From Hypomesus transpacificus (lineage: Eukaryota; Chordata; Actinopteri; Osmeriformes; Osmeridae), in the NCBI RefSeq assembly GCF_021917145.1, contig NC_061072.1, positions 7,729,391-7,793,390 of the forward strand: a stretch of DNA of 64,000 nt, written 5' to 3'. Position 1 is the stretch's first letter; every line of letters starts with the position of its first letter. Positions 37,637 through 51,785 of this stretch are shown here, piece after piece. The position numbers and the translations under genes are program-made. The notes below the pieces were generated by a model that did no database searches, was not told the DNA's origin, and saw only the letters and a list, made by a program, of their open reading frames with translations.

Positions 37637-40600
37637 TTAAAATATTTTCCGATGATTTTAGCGTATTTTTGAAAAACCTCGGAAATTCGTTTTCTCCCCA
37701 CTCCCCATTCTCTTCAGTATCATTGTAATAACATGGTGCATTAGCCACAACTAAAGTCCTAATAACACTGTCGGTGTAAACTTATGCTCTGTGGCATAAT
37801 TAACTTGTTCTGTGAGTTGCACAACAGGCTCGCGGGGGCTGATCTAGCTCTGGATCTACAGTGAAAGGTCGCCCTCTCCCCAGGCCTTTCTTCCCCTCTC
37901 TTTCTTCCCCAGACATCGTGTGATGCCGTGGTCATGCACCCAGAGCCGGTCCGAGGGTGTCACACGGCTCTCACAACACTCCCAGACACGCACCAAATCT
38001 GCTGTTAAGCCGGTCATGAGGGGGAACTCGCTATTTCATCTGAAAACACATGAGCATAGGGTGAAGAGCAGCTCACATTATTAGCCATGATGTCAGAGGG
38101 AAGTCGTGTAGATAATTGACTTAAAGCGGGTAAATGGAACAATAGTGTTGAAAACCTTATTATATATATACATCTTGCATTAATTAAGTGCTGTGAAAAT
38201 AACCATTAAATTCTTCTAATATTTCAGTAACATGAATCACAAGTCTGTTAAACGTCATAAAATCTTTTCTTCCAATATAATCCAGAGCAATTTCAGTGTG
38301 AGTAGGCTAAATTACAAGTTTTCACCCCCAAATAGAGGTATGTAGTTCCAGGAAGAACCACTAGAGGGAGTTAGTGTCTAAACTAGGCTGGCATGGTACC
38401 TGCAGTCGACCCACCAGACTGTGTACCATCACTAATTCATATTATAAATACCTACTGAGTTTTACCAGTACCTGTCAATACCAACAACCCCCTATCAGAC
38501 ATGGGTCACAATGTTTATCTCAAGAGTCTATTTAGGTGTCATCATCATAGGTATTGAAGCACTGCAGGGTCTTCTTGAACCATAACATCACACATGGAGA
38601 ATGTTTTTCTCCCTGCAGACACAAACCTGGCAACGTCTTCACCCGAGATGTGCTCTGTGGTTGAGCTATTCATACCTTCTCAGGCTGATGAAGAGTTGGC
38701 TGGCCCATCAGCCGTGCTTCTCCCAGACACGGGGTCTAGTTCCCAGGGTAGTGCTGGCTGCCTGCCTGCAGCTGCTGCTGGTTACCGACAGACTGTGGAC
38801 AGCAGGGGAGGATAGAGGATTTCTCCTGGGGACTAGGGCTCCCGCGGCTGGGCTTGTGAGGTGAAGCGCCTGCCTAGGGCCTCTCCTCTTAGGTGAGCAC
38901 ACAGAGGATCAACAAATCACACATGGATCCAGAGGCGGTACACTACTTTTAAGTGTGTCTGGGAACTAAAGATAGTATTTTAGGAAGTAAAAATACTATG
39001 ATTTAGTGTACATGCAAGAACGTGTGATATGCTACTGCATGCTATGATGTAGTGTAACTGTTCCTGTTTGGCTGTACTGCATAGGCCTGCATGTGCAATG
39101 TGCCAATAAATTATAATTTGTGGCCTATAATCGAGGTTATTAATGCCATCAAATCTGTTATTATCTGCAGAGTATTTCTGAAGACTCATTAAGTGTTAAC
39201 AATGCCCTTCAGATATCTCTGCTTTCCCAGACTGTGAAACATTAGCTTGTCATATAACTCCTCAACTCTTGAATTTGACTTTGGCAGCAGTCTTTCTCCT
39301 TGATTGACAGATGAGCGGGCGATACGACTCCATCAAAAAGTGCAGTCTGACAGTTTGATTTGACAGCCCTCTTCAAACTAAGTACACTCCTTGTTCCTGG
39401 TACTACATCATCTTGACATTGAGAGAAAAAAAGAATTGTGTTGATGAGGCAGATATCCTTAAACTCAAGTGCATTTCAGATGCTTTCACCTTTTCACCAG
39501 GCCTTCACAGCATTACAGTAAAAACACTGTACAACACTGATTTATTTAACGTTCATACTTGTAAAGCTTGGCACATTATCTGCCAGAAGAGGGATTTACA
39601 AGTGAACCTGGCCCTTTCAGCTTTATTTGTCAATTATTCATCTGTAATCTGAAATGTGTTTTGCCATTAGCAAAAGCCCTATGTGTAGTTTTGATCAGTC
39701 ACTAAATATTCTCTTACTTCTGCTGTCTACATTTGGAAAGTGTTAATTCTAATCATTGTGATATGCCTCCATTTTCTTCCCCCATTTAGCTAATAAAATG
39801 CATAAATGATTCATGGCATCCATTTACATAATTTATAATTAAATCACAGTTTGATGGGGTGGAATTTATGAATTCTGAAAATGCATGTGCCGCCATCATA
39901 ATATACTAATTAATATATTGTTTTTTCTGTGGCACATTGCTCGCTCAGCTGTAGTTAGCTGCTGTGTCTACTTACAGAGTAGGAGTAATGCAATGCAACA
40001 ACAAATCATCTGTGTGTTTAAGAGGCAGAGTCTTGCAGTGATGGCCACAATATGCATTTGCCTTAAGAACTTAATGGGGGAATCTCTTTTATTGGAGTTG
40101 TCACATGGTCTGGGTAATCATTCTGAACACTCTCCGGGCTAATGCTTTTCCATTGTGCATCAGCGTAGCTTGGCTGCGGGGGCCTATGCTATGAGGATCT
40201 GTTCTTTCGCTTCTCACAGCACACGACCCAGGAACATGCTGGTAACATCAGGACTCAATACACGATCGTTTTAAAGATGGCTTTATTTTAAACCATACCA
40301 CAGTAAGTGATGTTCTCCATGTTGGTTTATAAGGAACATGTTTTCCAATCTACAGCCCGGGGCGTCAGTTCAGTTCAATTTCAGGTTTCTGTTACCTTGG
40401 TTTGCCTTTGGTCTTCAACGACTATGGTATATCTGGTTTACAAAGCTCATTAATTCCACCTAGAATACCTACTTACCTTCACTGCCACCAGGCTTTTGCC
40501 ATTAGACAAACAAAGGGTGCTCTTCCCTAATGGCCCCTCAGGGCCTGCAAGAAATCTGCAGCTATCTATTGATCTGCTGTCACCCAATTTCTCAGTGACT

Positions 40601-42165
40601 TACACATCTCCTAATTCCCATTACTGTGTGTGCATTGTGGCCTTATCAGGGAGAACAGTAATCCAGTTGTCAGCAGGACCAATCATATGAGGAGGCCTGT
40701 GACAGTGCGAGTGCGTGCCCATGATTCCTCCCATCCCCAGTCCTCCCTGTGACCTCTGCAGGCTTGCGTGGGCGGTGGCAGACATAGGGATGCTAAAACT
40801 CCAGCCAGAACAGTTTGCAGATGAATCAGAAAATTGGATCTTGCTCATTTCATAAAGAGGAGCCCCAAAAATAGAGGGCTATCTCCTCAGTCGTAAAGCT
40901 GTCACCATGAAATGTCTCTAGCAATGATGATACTCGATTCTGCTACCTCCCCTGACTCCCTGGGCCCCTGGCCGCTATCTCTTCCTTTCAATTATATGTT
41001 TCTCTGCTCTTTTAGACAAAGAGTAATAAAGCTATAAATCGTCTATCTGCAGAAGGTATAGACATTCTGTCTGTGAACTGCTGTTGAGACTGCCATAAAC
41101 CACCCACAAAGTCAAAGATAAGGATTTACAGTTATTTAACATCCTCCTTGTCCCTTAAATCACAGTGATAAGAGAATTAAGTGATGACTATAGGTTCTTT
41201 GTCCTCTTGATATTGATTTTTTAACAGAGCGGGCCGGTGCAGTATTTTTATTGAGCACCCTATTTGCCTCCAGTCTACAGAGTAAAAAGGTACCGCTCCT
41301 GATTCAGCCACAAGGGTGTTGGCTTCACAAATACCCAATTCCTTTATCTGCAAACTGACTCCAGTTTCAAGTTATTTTCAGACTCTGTTATTCAATATTG
41401 TCGTAAATCAAGGGTCAATATTTTGCCTGCAGACAATCTGCAATTAGAAGACAGCAAATCTTGTGGGTGATGTATGAATGTTAAATGGTAATCCTAAGAG
41501 CAGATGTCAGAGCTCTCTCAGTGTCCTGGAAATAGATGCACAGTTCAGTCAGAATAGGAATCACATCTCTCAGGAGAAAACAAACAGAACAAATCTCTTT
41601 TATAAAAGCGTCTCTTGAAATTGTCAGTTGTATTTATATGAAGTGTAGAAAAAATTGGCTTGTTAATGGAAACATTCTTTTGCCTACCCTCAAGAATATT
41701 GTTCCCTTTTCTTTGTGCGGCATGTCCTAGTTTAAACAAAGACGTGTTTGGTACAGCAGAGGCTAGTTACTTTAGCGTGAAAACGTGTGTGATGATGCCT
41801 CCAAGAAAAAACCAAAACCCTTCACATTTAATAACTCAGTGACGTTTGCCTTAAAGATGTTGACCCTGGAGCAATGCTAAATGTCAACCAAGAGGATGTC
41901 CAGTTAACAAGACACACCAACGTCAACCAATCGTCTTATTATTGACTGACAAAGCATAAGACCCTGTAATCCGATTCCATATGCTACATTGTATTTTTCT
42001 GGTAAAGGATGTAGATTTGTTGAGATCTGCTTCTTGTTTGTTTCGCCCTGGGGAACCAATGTCAGTTTCAGTTCCAAGTCACTGGCCAGGCTGCAGATTC
42101 AACTCCACAGCGTGCCGTACAGTGTGTTCCTCCTTGATGAGGGGGGTTTCTCATTCGCTCTGAAT

Positions 42166-42356
42166 ACATTTACATTTATTCATTTAGCAAACGCTCTTAT
42201 CCAGAGCGACTTACAGTAAGTACAGGGACATTCCCCCCGAGGCAAGTAGGGTGAAGTGCCTTGCCCAAGTGCCTTGCCCATTTGGCTCAGCCGGGAATCG
42301 AACTGGCGACCTTCATATTACCAGCCCGATTCCCTCACCGTTCAGCCACCTGACTC
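42166..42356 (-). repeat. tRNA-derived SINE, minus orientation
   Basis: Same family: tail AACGCTCTTATCCAGAGCG, body GGCAAGTAGGGTGAAGTGCC with a short local duplication of GTGCCTTGCCCA, then the head with the inverted B box (GGGAATCGAAC) and A box (CCGTTCAGCCACC). Confidence 0.92.
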
Positions 42357-45300
42357 TAATAAAAACTCTTTGAATATTAATTTTGTTTGGTTATATCTAA
42401 TACTCTAGTCTGGCATCACCACAAACCTACTCGATCTATTGCACCTAGAGCTGTTATACAATTAGGCTTCCAGAGCTCTCTGTGTGTTTTAGTGTAGTGT
42501 GCGATAATTCATAATGACATCAAAGATGGAGCTAAACTAATTTGAGAAATCACATCATTTACATTTCTTGAAATATTGATGAAAGATGTTGATTTGGTCC
42601 TTTGAGAAGAAAATACTTGTTATTTGATGGAGCGTAGCTGTGGATTGATGTGACGACAGTGCCTGTGAATATGATACACTGTTCAAAAATATCCATCCAT
42701 AACTTATGTCAAAAGCCGCAGAATTCTGAGCCTGCTTTGTGACACACAGTATGGATGAAAAGGTGTTATGAATAAATGAGAATGTACACAGCGTGTGCAT
42801 ACATCACACATTGTTTGGGGCTGATATTGGAGTCAACCATTGTGTTGGGTAAAACCTTTCAATCACAAGTTATGTGACAAAACATATTCATGAATAAACA
42901 TGGTGTTTTGTACTTTTCTTCGGTAGTTGGCAGAACATCAAATCTACAAAAAGAGTTTATGAGAGCTGGCTGGTGGCCTAGGGTTGGATACGATTTTTCA
43001 ATATCTTCAAAGGCTTAACTGGTGTCCCGTCTGTCATACAGTAGCAAAACATCAATCAAAGGAAGAGGCAGAGAAGCACTTCCTCCTCTTAGTATAACTA
43101 AGTTGAAGTTTATTTTGGGAGGCATTCGTCTTGTAGACTGTGACCCCAGAATGTCAGACATGTCATATTGCGCTTCCCATGTAGGAGGTTAAGCAGGTGG
43201 CAAGGGGCTAAGAGCAATGACAGTATGACTCCATCCTTCACTTAAGGATATGACTTGTGAAATGTCCTATTTGATAAGCACGCACAGCAACAGGCACAAA
43301 CAGTCTGTCAGTTCTTATGTAAGCTCTGGAAAAAATGGAGGCCACTGCACCTTTTTCTCTCATTTAAAAAAAGTTGAGAAGGATCATTTTGACTGAGGTA
43401 CAGAAGGGTAAAATTTGCAGTTGCCCCAAAATTTTTACCCTTTTGCTCCTCCCTCAAAATTGTCCTTTTTAATTAATAATGAAAGAAAACGTGCAGTCCC
43501 CACAAAAAAATGTCCAAGAGCTGTACAGTTTATGTACGATGTATATCTAGTGGACTGTCACTTAAACCCTTTAATGAAATCTTTAACAAAATGAATACTG
43601 TAGGTTGACTGGTCGTCTACCTGTTATATGTATTTTTATTTTTATTTCATTCTGCTGTATCGATGGTAATGACCTTTCAGAAGTGTAGTCACCCGTCCAC
43701 TTAAAGAGCACTTCAGATTGTGCTGTATAGAAGAATTACTATACCAATGCTCTGGGTAAATGATCAGTCACAACTTAGGATAAGTTCCTTTTCAATCATT
43801 TAGAACATGTTAGCATACTGCGCAGTCTAGACGGGTGGATAAACCATTTCTTTAATAACATCTTTGGGAGGATTTTGAGTGCATTAATCATCATCCTACA
43901 CAGGTACAGTAGAAAAGACTATGAAACGTAAAAAGCAAGTCCTCTCATGGGTGCTGTTTTGCCTGGCTTCCCAGTGTTAAATCACAGATGGCAAGAACAA
44001 TAGCTGAGTCTAAGAACAGTGCGATGTCAAAGCAGAGCCTTAAGGCAAACGCTCTCTGTGTACCAGTTATTGTTAGTAATGCTTTATCTGAATCTGAGTA
44101 TAACCATTTCACTTCAAGAATAGACTCAATCTGTCTTGTTTTGTACATGTGTGACAAATGGCATAATCATCATGTAATACACAGTACAGTGTATCTTACG
44201 CTCCAATACTCCCTGCCTCTGCTCTTAGCTTATGAAATTGATTTCCTTTACTAATACATGAATCACTGTGGTCATTACAAAGCTGGACTCTTTCATTAAA
44301 ATGATCTATATCGTCTTATTCCACAGCTAGGCCTTTTGGAAGCCCTGCTCCAAGAATATACATCCAACATAGAAAACACACTGCAGGCAGCAACATGCTC
44401 GGGTAAAATATTACTTAATTTATCCCACTAATGTAGAACATTGATTCTGGGCTGAGAAAATAGAGGACGACATATTCCCATAGTCTACATCGTTAAGCTT
44501 TTAATAATTTAGATGTGGTTTGTGCGATAATAAATACACTGATGAAAGTTAAGTGGGCATAGGTGACAAATGAAATTAGAAAACCTTGTACTTATCTGAA
44601 AGAGTAACATGAGCAGTGGTGGAAATCCATTAATACAAATGCTGTGGCTGGCTTCACTGTGTTTTTCCATTGAGGCAGGAATACCTTCATGTTTGACAGG
44701 GGCACTTAAAAAACCTAGTTGTAATTGAATAGTTGAAAACATATTACTTTACCCAAGGTTACCCTTACTAGACTATGTCTCTCAGGCAGTATTGACTTTT
44801 CAAATGAAAAGACATTAATGTAGATAACGGCCATTTTGAATCCTTATTAGTCACTGGCAATCTGGAGCCATGGGCGATATATTAACAGTGGTGTTCACAG
44901 CTAGTCATTAAAGGAGAAATAAAAGAGAAAATAAATCCAATCTTGAAGCTAGGCTCCCTGCTATTAATCTTGTTGGCTACCATTGGTTGCTCTCAACAGT
45001 TTTATTTAGTCATTTATGTCTACTCCTTAATAATGCATTTATTCTGAATAATGTTTCCCTTTGTTTTCAAAGTGCTGAGCTCAAAAACAGACGTCCATAA
45101 ACTTAAACTGGGCTGTCACTTTAAAGGGTCTCCTTTTGCAACATACCAGCTGCTCATCCTTCTTTCCCTTATCAAACTCTTTTGTCCCCTAAAATGTTCC
45201 TTACTTGTTCCTGTAGGAAAGCTCTAAATAGGATTCTAGTATAACTGGCATGAGTCATCATATTAAAGTTCTATTGCCATAAAAAACCTCCTTAAAAGGA

Positions 45301-47703
45301 ACTTGTAATTAATTAAACAACAACATTTACACATACCAAACAGTCATAAGAGTCTTTGAAAGAGCACATTGTGTTGGAGAATAACGTCATGCACTGTGAT
45401 GTGACACAGTCCGATAAGCGGTGATTAAGCTTTTCCATTGTACAACACAGCACAAGATCACATGCGGAGGTTGTTGAGACACAGCCTTTCATCCAGCCTC
45501 CTGAGGTGCCTTTGACAGCCAGGCTTCGGCACCTCTGGGCACTGACAAGAGTCCTGAGAAGCCAACAGGAATGCCAGGGCCCAGGATTAGCTTCTGCTGT
45601 CTGCTGTGAAGAGGCCACCGCGCCACTGATAGGAGTGTCAAAATGCATTCGTTTATGGGGGGGAAAAAAGTTCTGGCAGATTTTTACAACAGTTCTGTCA
45701 GCAGCATCCTTGCACCTGACGTAAGAATGACTGCTGTGGATCACTGATGACAAATGATGTTGACACTCAGAGCTCAGTTCACTGATTCATTTTGCGATAG
45801 GTCATTGATGTGGACTTGGGGCATTGCCAAAACACACATGAGCAAAAATATCCCTGTTTGACACTGCACTATATGCTACTGTCTCCAGAGCTCCGCTTAG
45901 AGAAGAGGATGTGATAAGCTTCTTTGATCTTTTTTGCCTCGGCAAAGGCAGAACTGTAAGGTAATACACCCCATAAAGCTAGCTAGCAAGCACCCAGTCA
46001 TTTAACATACGTTTATAGTTGTTTATACTTAGACGTATTCGTACAGAATGGCCTGCTTCTATCTACACAGATCTAGATGTAGGTCTCCTGTGTTTTCCAC
46101 TGTGATCTGTTTCGCTCAACATGCTCAGCGCGAGCCTTGGCACCTGACCCCAATGCTTCTGGAGGGAATTTGTGCTGTCACACTAAATCAGTGACCGAAT
46201 ACAGTGTGATCACGGAGGGATTCTGTTTCACCCTGTCTACAAAATTGTTGTGCATCCCACACAGCCTGTATGGGCAGCCCTGCAACTGTACCTGCATTAC
46301 AGTAGCCATAGTGCTTGATGGTTGACTTGAGAGGAGAAAGCAATGTGAGTCAAGACTTGTTGCTTGTTTGTACAAAACCATCAGTGTTCTCTCTGTGCCA
46401 GGGACTCTTACAGCCTCTGCCCACAATCTTCTGTTGAAGTATGGTACGATTGAATTTCAATACGTTTTCTGGAATTCCTGTTTAATCTCTTTCCATGCCT
46501 TGGATCTGAGTCGATGATGGACACGGTTGTATCTGACACCAAGGATACCACTGAAGAGGACTCTGATCATAGCTGTGCTAATCTGTATGCCTACTCTGAA
46601 AGGAAAGCTCAAGAGATAATAATATTTGTCTATATGCCTCTGACCCTCAAACCATGTCAAGATTAATGAGATAATATGTACTGTTTTCTTAATGATCTAA
46701 ACGCCATGTCTCCTTTTCATTTCAGAGACTGTTTAATCTTTGTCTGGAGTATTTGCTGTCATATCATGCTACGAGCACTGTGTCTCTGACAGTTCATTGT
46801 CTTTTGATGGGGAATAAAAGGCTGGGTTTGATGGATGATAACTTGGGGCATCTCTTTTTGTTGTGGTGTGTGAGGACTTGAGTGCATAGAAGTAGAAGAT
46901 GTTGTAGATGTCCTGGCTGACATCAAGGCTCTTAAATTCTAGCTTTGATCACACTGAGTGATAGCTAAGCAAACACATAGGGATTGCTCCAGTGTTTTTC
47001 CAATTGATAAGACTTAGCTAATCTTATGGAAAACATGATAATTTTCCAGATGATCCAAAAGATTTTCCAATTTAGCAGATGGAATTTCAAAAGGTAGTGG
47101 ATGTGTATATCATGGTGAGCCTTTTTGTTTCTTGGTCACAGTTCAAAACTCAAATGTGTATGACTTTCTAACTAGCCTGTCCAAATAAAGCAAAACATAA
47201 AATAAAACATTGTTTCATTCAGGGCTCGCAACTTACTTTTTTCCTCATTGTCCCAGTACCGTCCCAAAGTGCAAAATTAACCATCCCAAACTGAACCTGA
47301 CCTGTCCCATGTTAATTATTGTCTTCCTGGTTTCAGTAGAGGCCAAGTATGTAATTGTGTCGAAGTTTTGTGTGAAACTTTTTAAATGAAAGCTTAGACA
47401 AAAGCTCTCCAAGACTTTGGTTTCTCAGTTCATTAAAGCCTACATATCTCAGAGAATGTTTGTGGTGAAAACCTGCTCCCAAGTTAGCTTTACTAACACA
47501 AGATTTAGTGAGCAGATAGACAAATCATGTAATCTTGGCAAATACTGCACTCTCTGAAACAAGCGGGCCATGTGTACAGGCCTTGGGGCTATGCTATCTA
47601 GAAAACATCTGCTAGGGCAGTTACTGAATTAATATATTAGCTTTGAGCAGGGCAGGTGTTTCCATCTGGAGCAGAAACATCAAAAGCAGATTGTTCTTTA
47701 AAG

Positions 47704-48065
47704 CAGTGGCGGTTCTAGACACATTTTACTGAGGGGGGCAGTGTTTAATCAGAGGGGCACATAAAAAAATGGAAACAAATTATATTTAAACATTAAATAC
47801 TTTAATTTAGCTTTACATTAAAATCATACAAATGGCTCTGGCTCTCCCTCTTCCAGCTCCTCAGCTCTCTCAATACCTTGATATGTTTCTCTCACTTTTT
47901 TATTTACTGCGGCAAAAAAAGGCTGCAATGTCGCTTCTTCATTTCATGATGACTTCTAGAAGTAGAAAAACGTGCAAAAAAAGCTCAGGGGGGCCACAGG
48001 GGGGGGCCAGGGGCATTTTTACAGGGGCACTGGCCCCTGTGGGCCCCCGTGTAGAACCGCCCCTG
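47704..48065. mobile_element. hAT-type MITE, 362 bp
   Basis: The left end is CAGTGGCGGTTCTAGAC and the right end, reverse complemented, is CAGGGGCGGTTCTACAC (15 of 17 match). The flanking 8-bp direct repeat is CTTTAAAG at 47696-47703 and 48066-48073; it is itself a palindrome. Subterminal G/C-rich GGGGCACTGGCCCCTG motifs are present and there is no coding capacity. Confidence 0.92.
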
Positions 48066-48182
48066 CTTTAAAGGCTCAATTCATGCAGTGATGATGAGGC
48101 ACCACCCCTTGATTGTAAAATAAAGTAATCGTCTCTTAAAGGGAATGTAAAAATATCTCATCCCGTTTCATAGCCTATACCA

Positions 48183-48209
<27 letters not shown>
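48183..48209. repeat. Poly-C tract
   Basis: An unbroken C run of about 27 bases; the true length may differ from the assembly. Confidence 0.95.
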
Positions 48210-48213
<4 letters not shown>

Positions 48214-50650
48214 TGTAGTCTACCACAAATGAAAAATAAATCTTCGTCCAAAAGTTTAGATGTTTGATATTAGTTCAAACAATAGGTTTGGAGGTTATAT
48301 TGTAAAAATGTAATAGAATGTCTCAGCGTCAACCGACGTAAGCACACCTCACAATTTCACAAAAATGTTTACCCTCCAAGTAAAACGGCTGTGCATCTGC
48401 GTAATAGTAGGCTAGTTTACCGCCGCCTGAATGAACTGCGAATCTGCTCATTTTATTCACGGGTTGACTGTAGGATATCAGGTTGACTGAGCAACTCGTC
48501 ACGTTTGCAATGTTGGCTTCATTTACAATTATATGAAATCATTGTGTTAATTCTTCTCCGAAAACTCCAAAAACAACAGCAACATCGTTGATGACAAAAA
48601 CAACGGCAGCTTGATCCCGCAGGTGGTGGTTGCACCGTTATTCCTGTCATTCGTCTTGAACAGAAGTTGACTGTTTGTTGACCTCTAAACACCGTCTCCA
48701 ACGCCAATGGTGAGTTCCATACACAGCTCATAAACGTGCAGTTAACAACAGAGAAAATTCCCCAACTCCTTAGTGCACAACCCTGTCTATCAGTTCATTC
48801 ACGTGCTCTTTAAAACCGCCTAGAGTAGGTAACCACGAACCTAGTTTATTACCCAACGAAAAACTCAGAGGATAGCCTAACCCTCGTTAACCCCTATCTG
48901 CCACACCCTTCAACCCTGTAGTCTCAACCTTTCTCGTGTCTCATACACACCCGTGTGAGCCCAACTTCGTTATACACAACAATCTGTCTCAGAAGCCATC
49001 TGGTTTTCATTTCCTGTAAAGTACAAGATGGAGGAAGAGTTAAAAAAGGAGCCTCGTTTGAACTGGGGGCTAATGTAGTCAGGATGGAATATGTCACTCA
49101 GACTATTGCATGTTGATGACTCCGAGCAGTTTCAGCTGTAAGCAGCCAATGATTTATGGTCGCCAAATGAACTCTTGAAGGCCAAAAAAGCCAAGCAAGA
49201 GTTCACAACGACAACTGGGTCCTTTTTTTGGCCGCAAAACTTGCCGGCGTTTTTTTTTTTTTTACGGCCATGCCAAAGTATTTCGCACGGCAATTAGCTC
49301 TGTCCTCATTTAGTCTACAGTCCCCAAGGCTCATGAAGTCATTTATCATCCTCAGGCACTACAATTATGCAGCTCACTTTCAGGTAGGTGTGTAAATAGT
49401 CAGTGGCTGGCTGGCTTATTTAGTTTCAACAGTAAGTGTGGAAGTGGAATATACAGTGCTTTACTGGAAGTGTGCCATCTGTCCCTTTGTCACGTTGTCA
49501 ACATTTTTGCAAGTGTTAAAGTAAAAGGAAATGTCATTTAACATGATGCATTTGTCATACTGGAAAAAATAAAACTAGTGATGTTAGTGTTTATGGTTTT
49601 GACAGTAGGTTCACATATGTGTACCTCTTCATATAACCTTATAAAAAGATAATGAAGGCCATACCATGTTTTGTGTTGAACATTGTTTTTCTCAGACCTA
49701 GTAGTGCCATAACAAGCTTTGGCTCCACTGGAAATTCAAGTTGTATGACTTTGATGTGTCCGGAGGCTAAGGAATCATCATCATTGCAAATGTTTGTGCA
49801 GGCTTTATCATAAACATATGCTAGATACATTTTCACTTAAGTTACCAAGCACCACTGCCATTTCTAAGGCATATCAAACTGTCGTGTGTGGATCAGATCT
49901 TTAACAAACATTCCCCTGCTCTGGGCCTGGTATTTCTTACGATCCAAGTAACGAATTAAATAACATCCATTAGTGTTCCTTCAGTTGTGAGGTGGAGCCA
50001 CAGTGCACTGCAAGCCCAGGGGTTACTGGCAGTATCAGAAGGGACTAATTGTCAAGGTTACGTCTTCGCGGATGATTGATGTAAGACCAGGGTGTTTTTG
50101 TCAGCCTGTCAGGTGGCTGGAATGTTTAATGTTCTCATTATTGGTTGCTCTGTTGTGTATATTTCTCTGTCAGCGTTGCGGACCCATCTGAACTGCCAAA
50201 GCACTTCAAAGGCCTGCAGGTCATCCATCTTTCTCCTGACGCCCTGAATGTTCAGCCTCAGCTGAGTGCTGGTGATTTGTTATGACTTGAGAGCCAGCTG
50301 ACAGACAGGTCTCCTATAAAAAAACGGACCCATTTCCCTTTTGTTGTGCAGTGAAAACAACACCGCTCCCAAAATGGGCGACAACTGTCACTGTAGGCTG
50401 GCACCTGACAGTTGTGTTGTCTTGCTAATTTGCAGACTGGATGACTGGAGTTATTTTTCTTTTCTCCTCTGTGTAGATGTTGGTTATAGTGTCACAGACA
50501 TACAGGTCACCATCTGTTTGTAGAGCGCCACGGGGAACAGAACTGAAGAAAGATCACCGTGCTAAGGCACATTTTCCTGGCGTATTCATCAACAGAGCAA
50601 GAGTATGACATCTATGCAATGAAACTAAGACACGGAACAGGAAAAGATGT

Positions 50651-50817
<167 letters not shown>

Positions 50818-51575
50818 CTGAGTTGACACTAAAACAAGGACGAAAGAAATGAAATCTGAATCTAGATTCTTTTCCCAGGCTTTGACAAGATTGATTGTTT
50901 TCTGCTGATCTAATTTTGGAGCATGAGAAAATAGTCAATTCATCTTGAAGAAAAATGATGTTCTGTACGGCGCAGATGGAAATTTCTGAAAGCTGAAGGA
51001 GATTAAAGAGAAACTCTCCTCTTTAGACCTAATCAGGAGCGGTAGATTATTCTGTCCATTTAACCAGATGGTAGGCTTGATTCTGCAACCCTTCCTGTAT
51101 ATTATTGAATACCAGTCTGTTATATTTGACTTGGATAAGTGAAATGTCCATCAGCTGTAATGATCTGCCAACTAGCATAATGCATGCTGTACCACTCTTG
51201 GTCGAAGCAAAATGTTCCTTATACCAAGTAATTTGAGAACAGTTGTGTTCACTACCATTTGCCATCAGTGTCATTACATGAAAATAGATCATTCTAGTCT
51301 GGAAGATAAAGCGACTGTTTTGTCCTCAGCTAACTCTACCCCTAAAAGTCCATTTTGGCACTTTAACAGTCTCCTTGGGCAGAGCACCCACGTTTGAAGG
51401 CAACTGGATCAAGTTACCGTCAACACAACTGCAAACAGGGCAGTATGTTAACAAACCTAATTATAGTATAGGTGATGAAAAAGTGTGTGGGCTAGCTACA
51501 TATCTGGCCAGGTATGTGTTGGCTGGTAAGCTTTGAGTGTTACCTTGAAGGATGGCCCCCTTCCCTAGTTAAGGG

Positions 51576-51785
51576 GTCAGATGGCTTCCCAAGTCAGATG
51601 GTTGAGCAGTGAGGGAGTCGGGCTAGTAATCAGAAGGTTGCCGGATCGATTCCCCACCGTGCCAAATGACGTTGTGTCCTTGGGCAAGGCACTTCACCCT
51701 ACTTGCCTCGGGGGGAATGTCCCTGTACTTACTGTAAGTCGCTCTGGATAAGAGCGTCTGCTAAATGACTAAATGTAATGTAATA
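51576..51785 (+). repeat. tRNA-derived SINE, nearly full length
   Basis: The head starts with a short duplication (GTCAGATGG twice). The B-box-like GGATCGATTCC, the body ACGTTGTGTCCTTGGGCAAG and CTACTTGCCTCGG, and the tail AAGTCGCTCTGGATAAGAGC then CTAAATGACTAAATGTAATG follow in order. It is the best reference copy in the window. Confidence 0.94.

Noticed and set aside
47220-47340. Second hAT-like element start (CAGGGCTCGCAACTTAC)
   Set aside because: The left end resembles hAT termini found in fish, but no matching inverted end or 8-bp duplication was found downstream.
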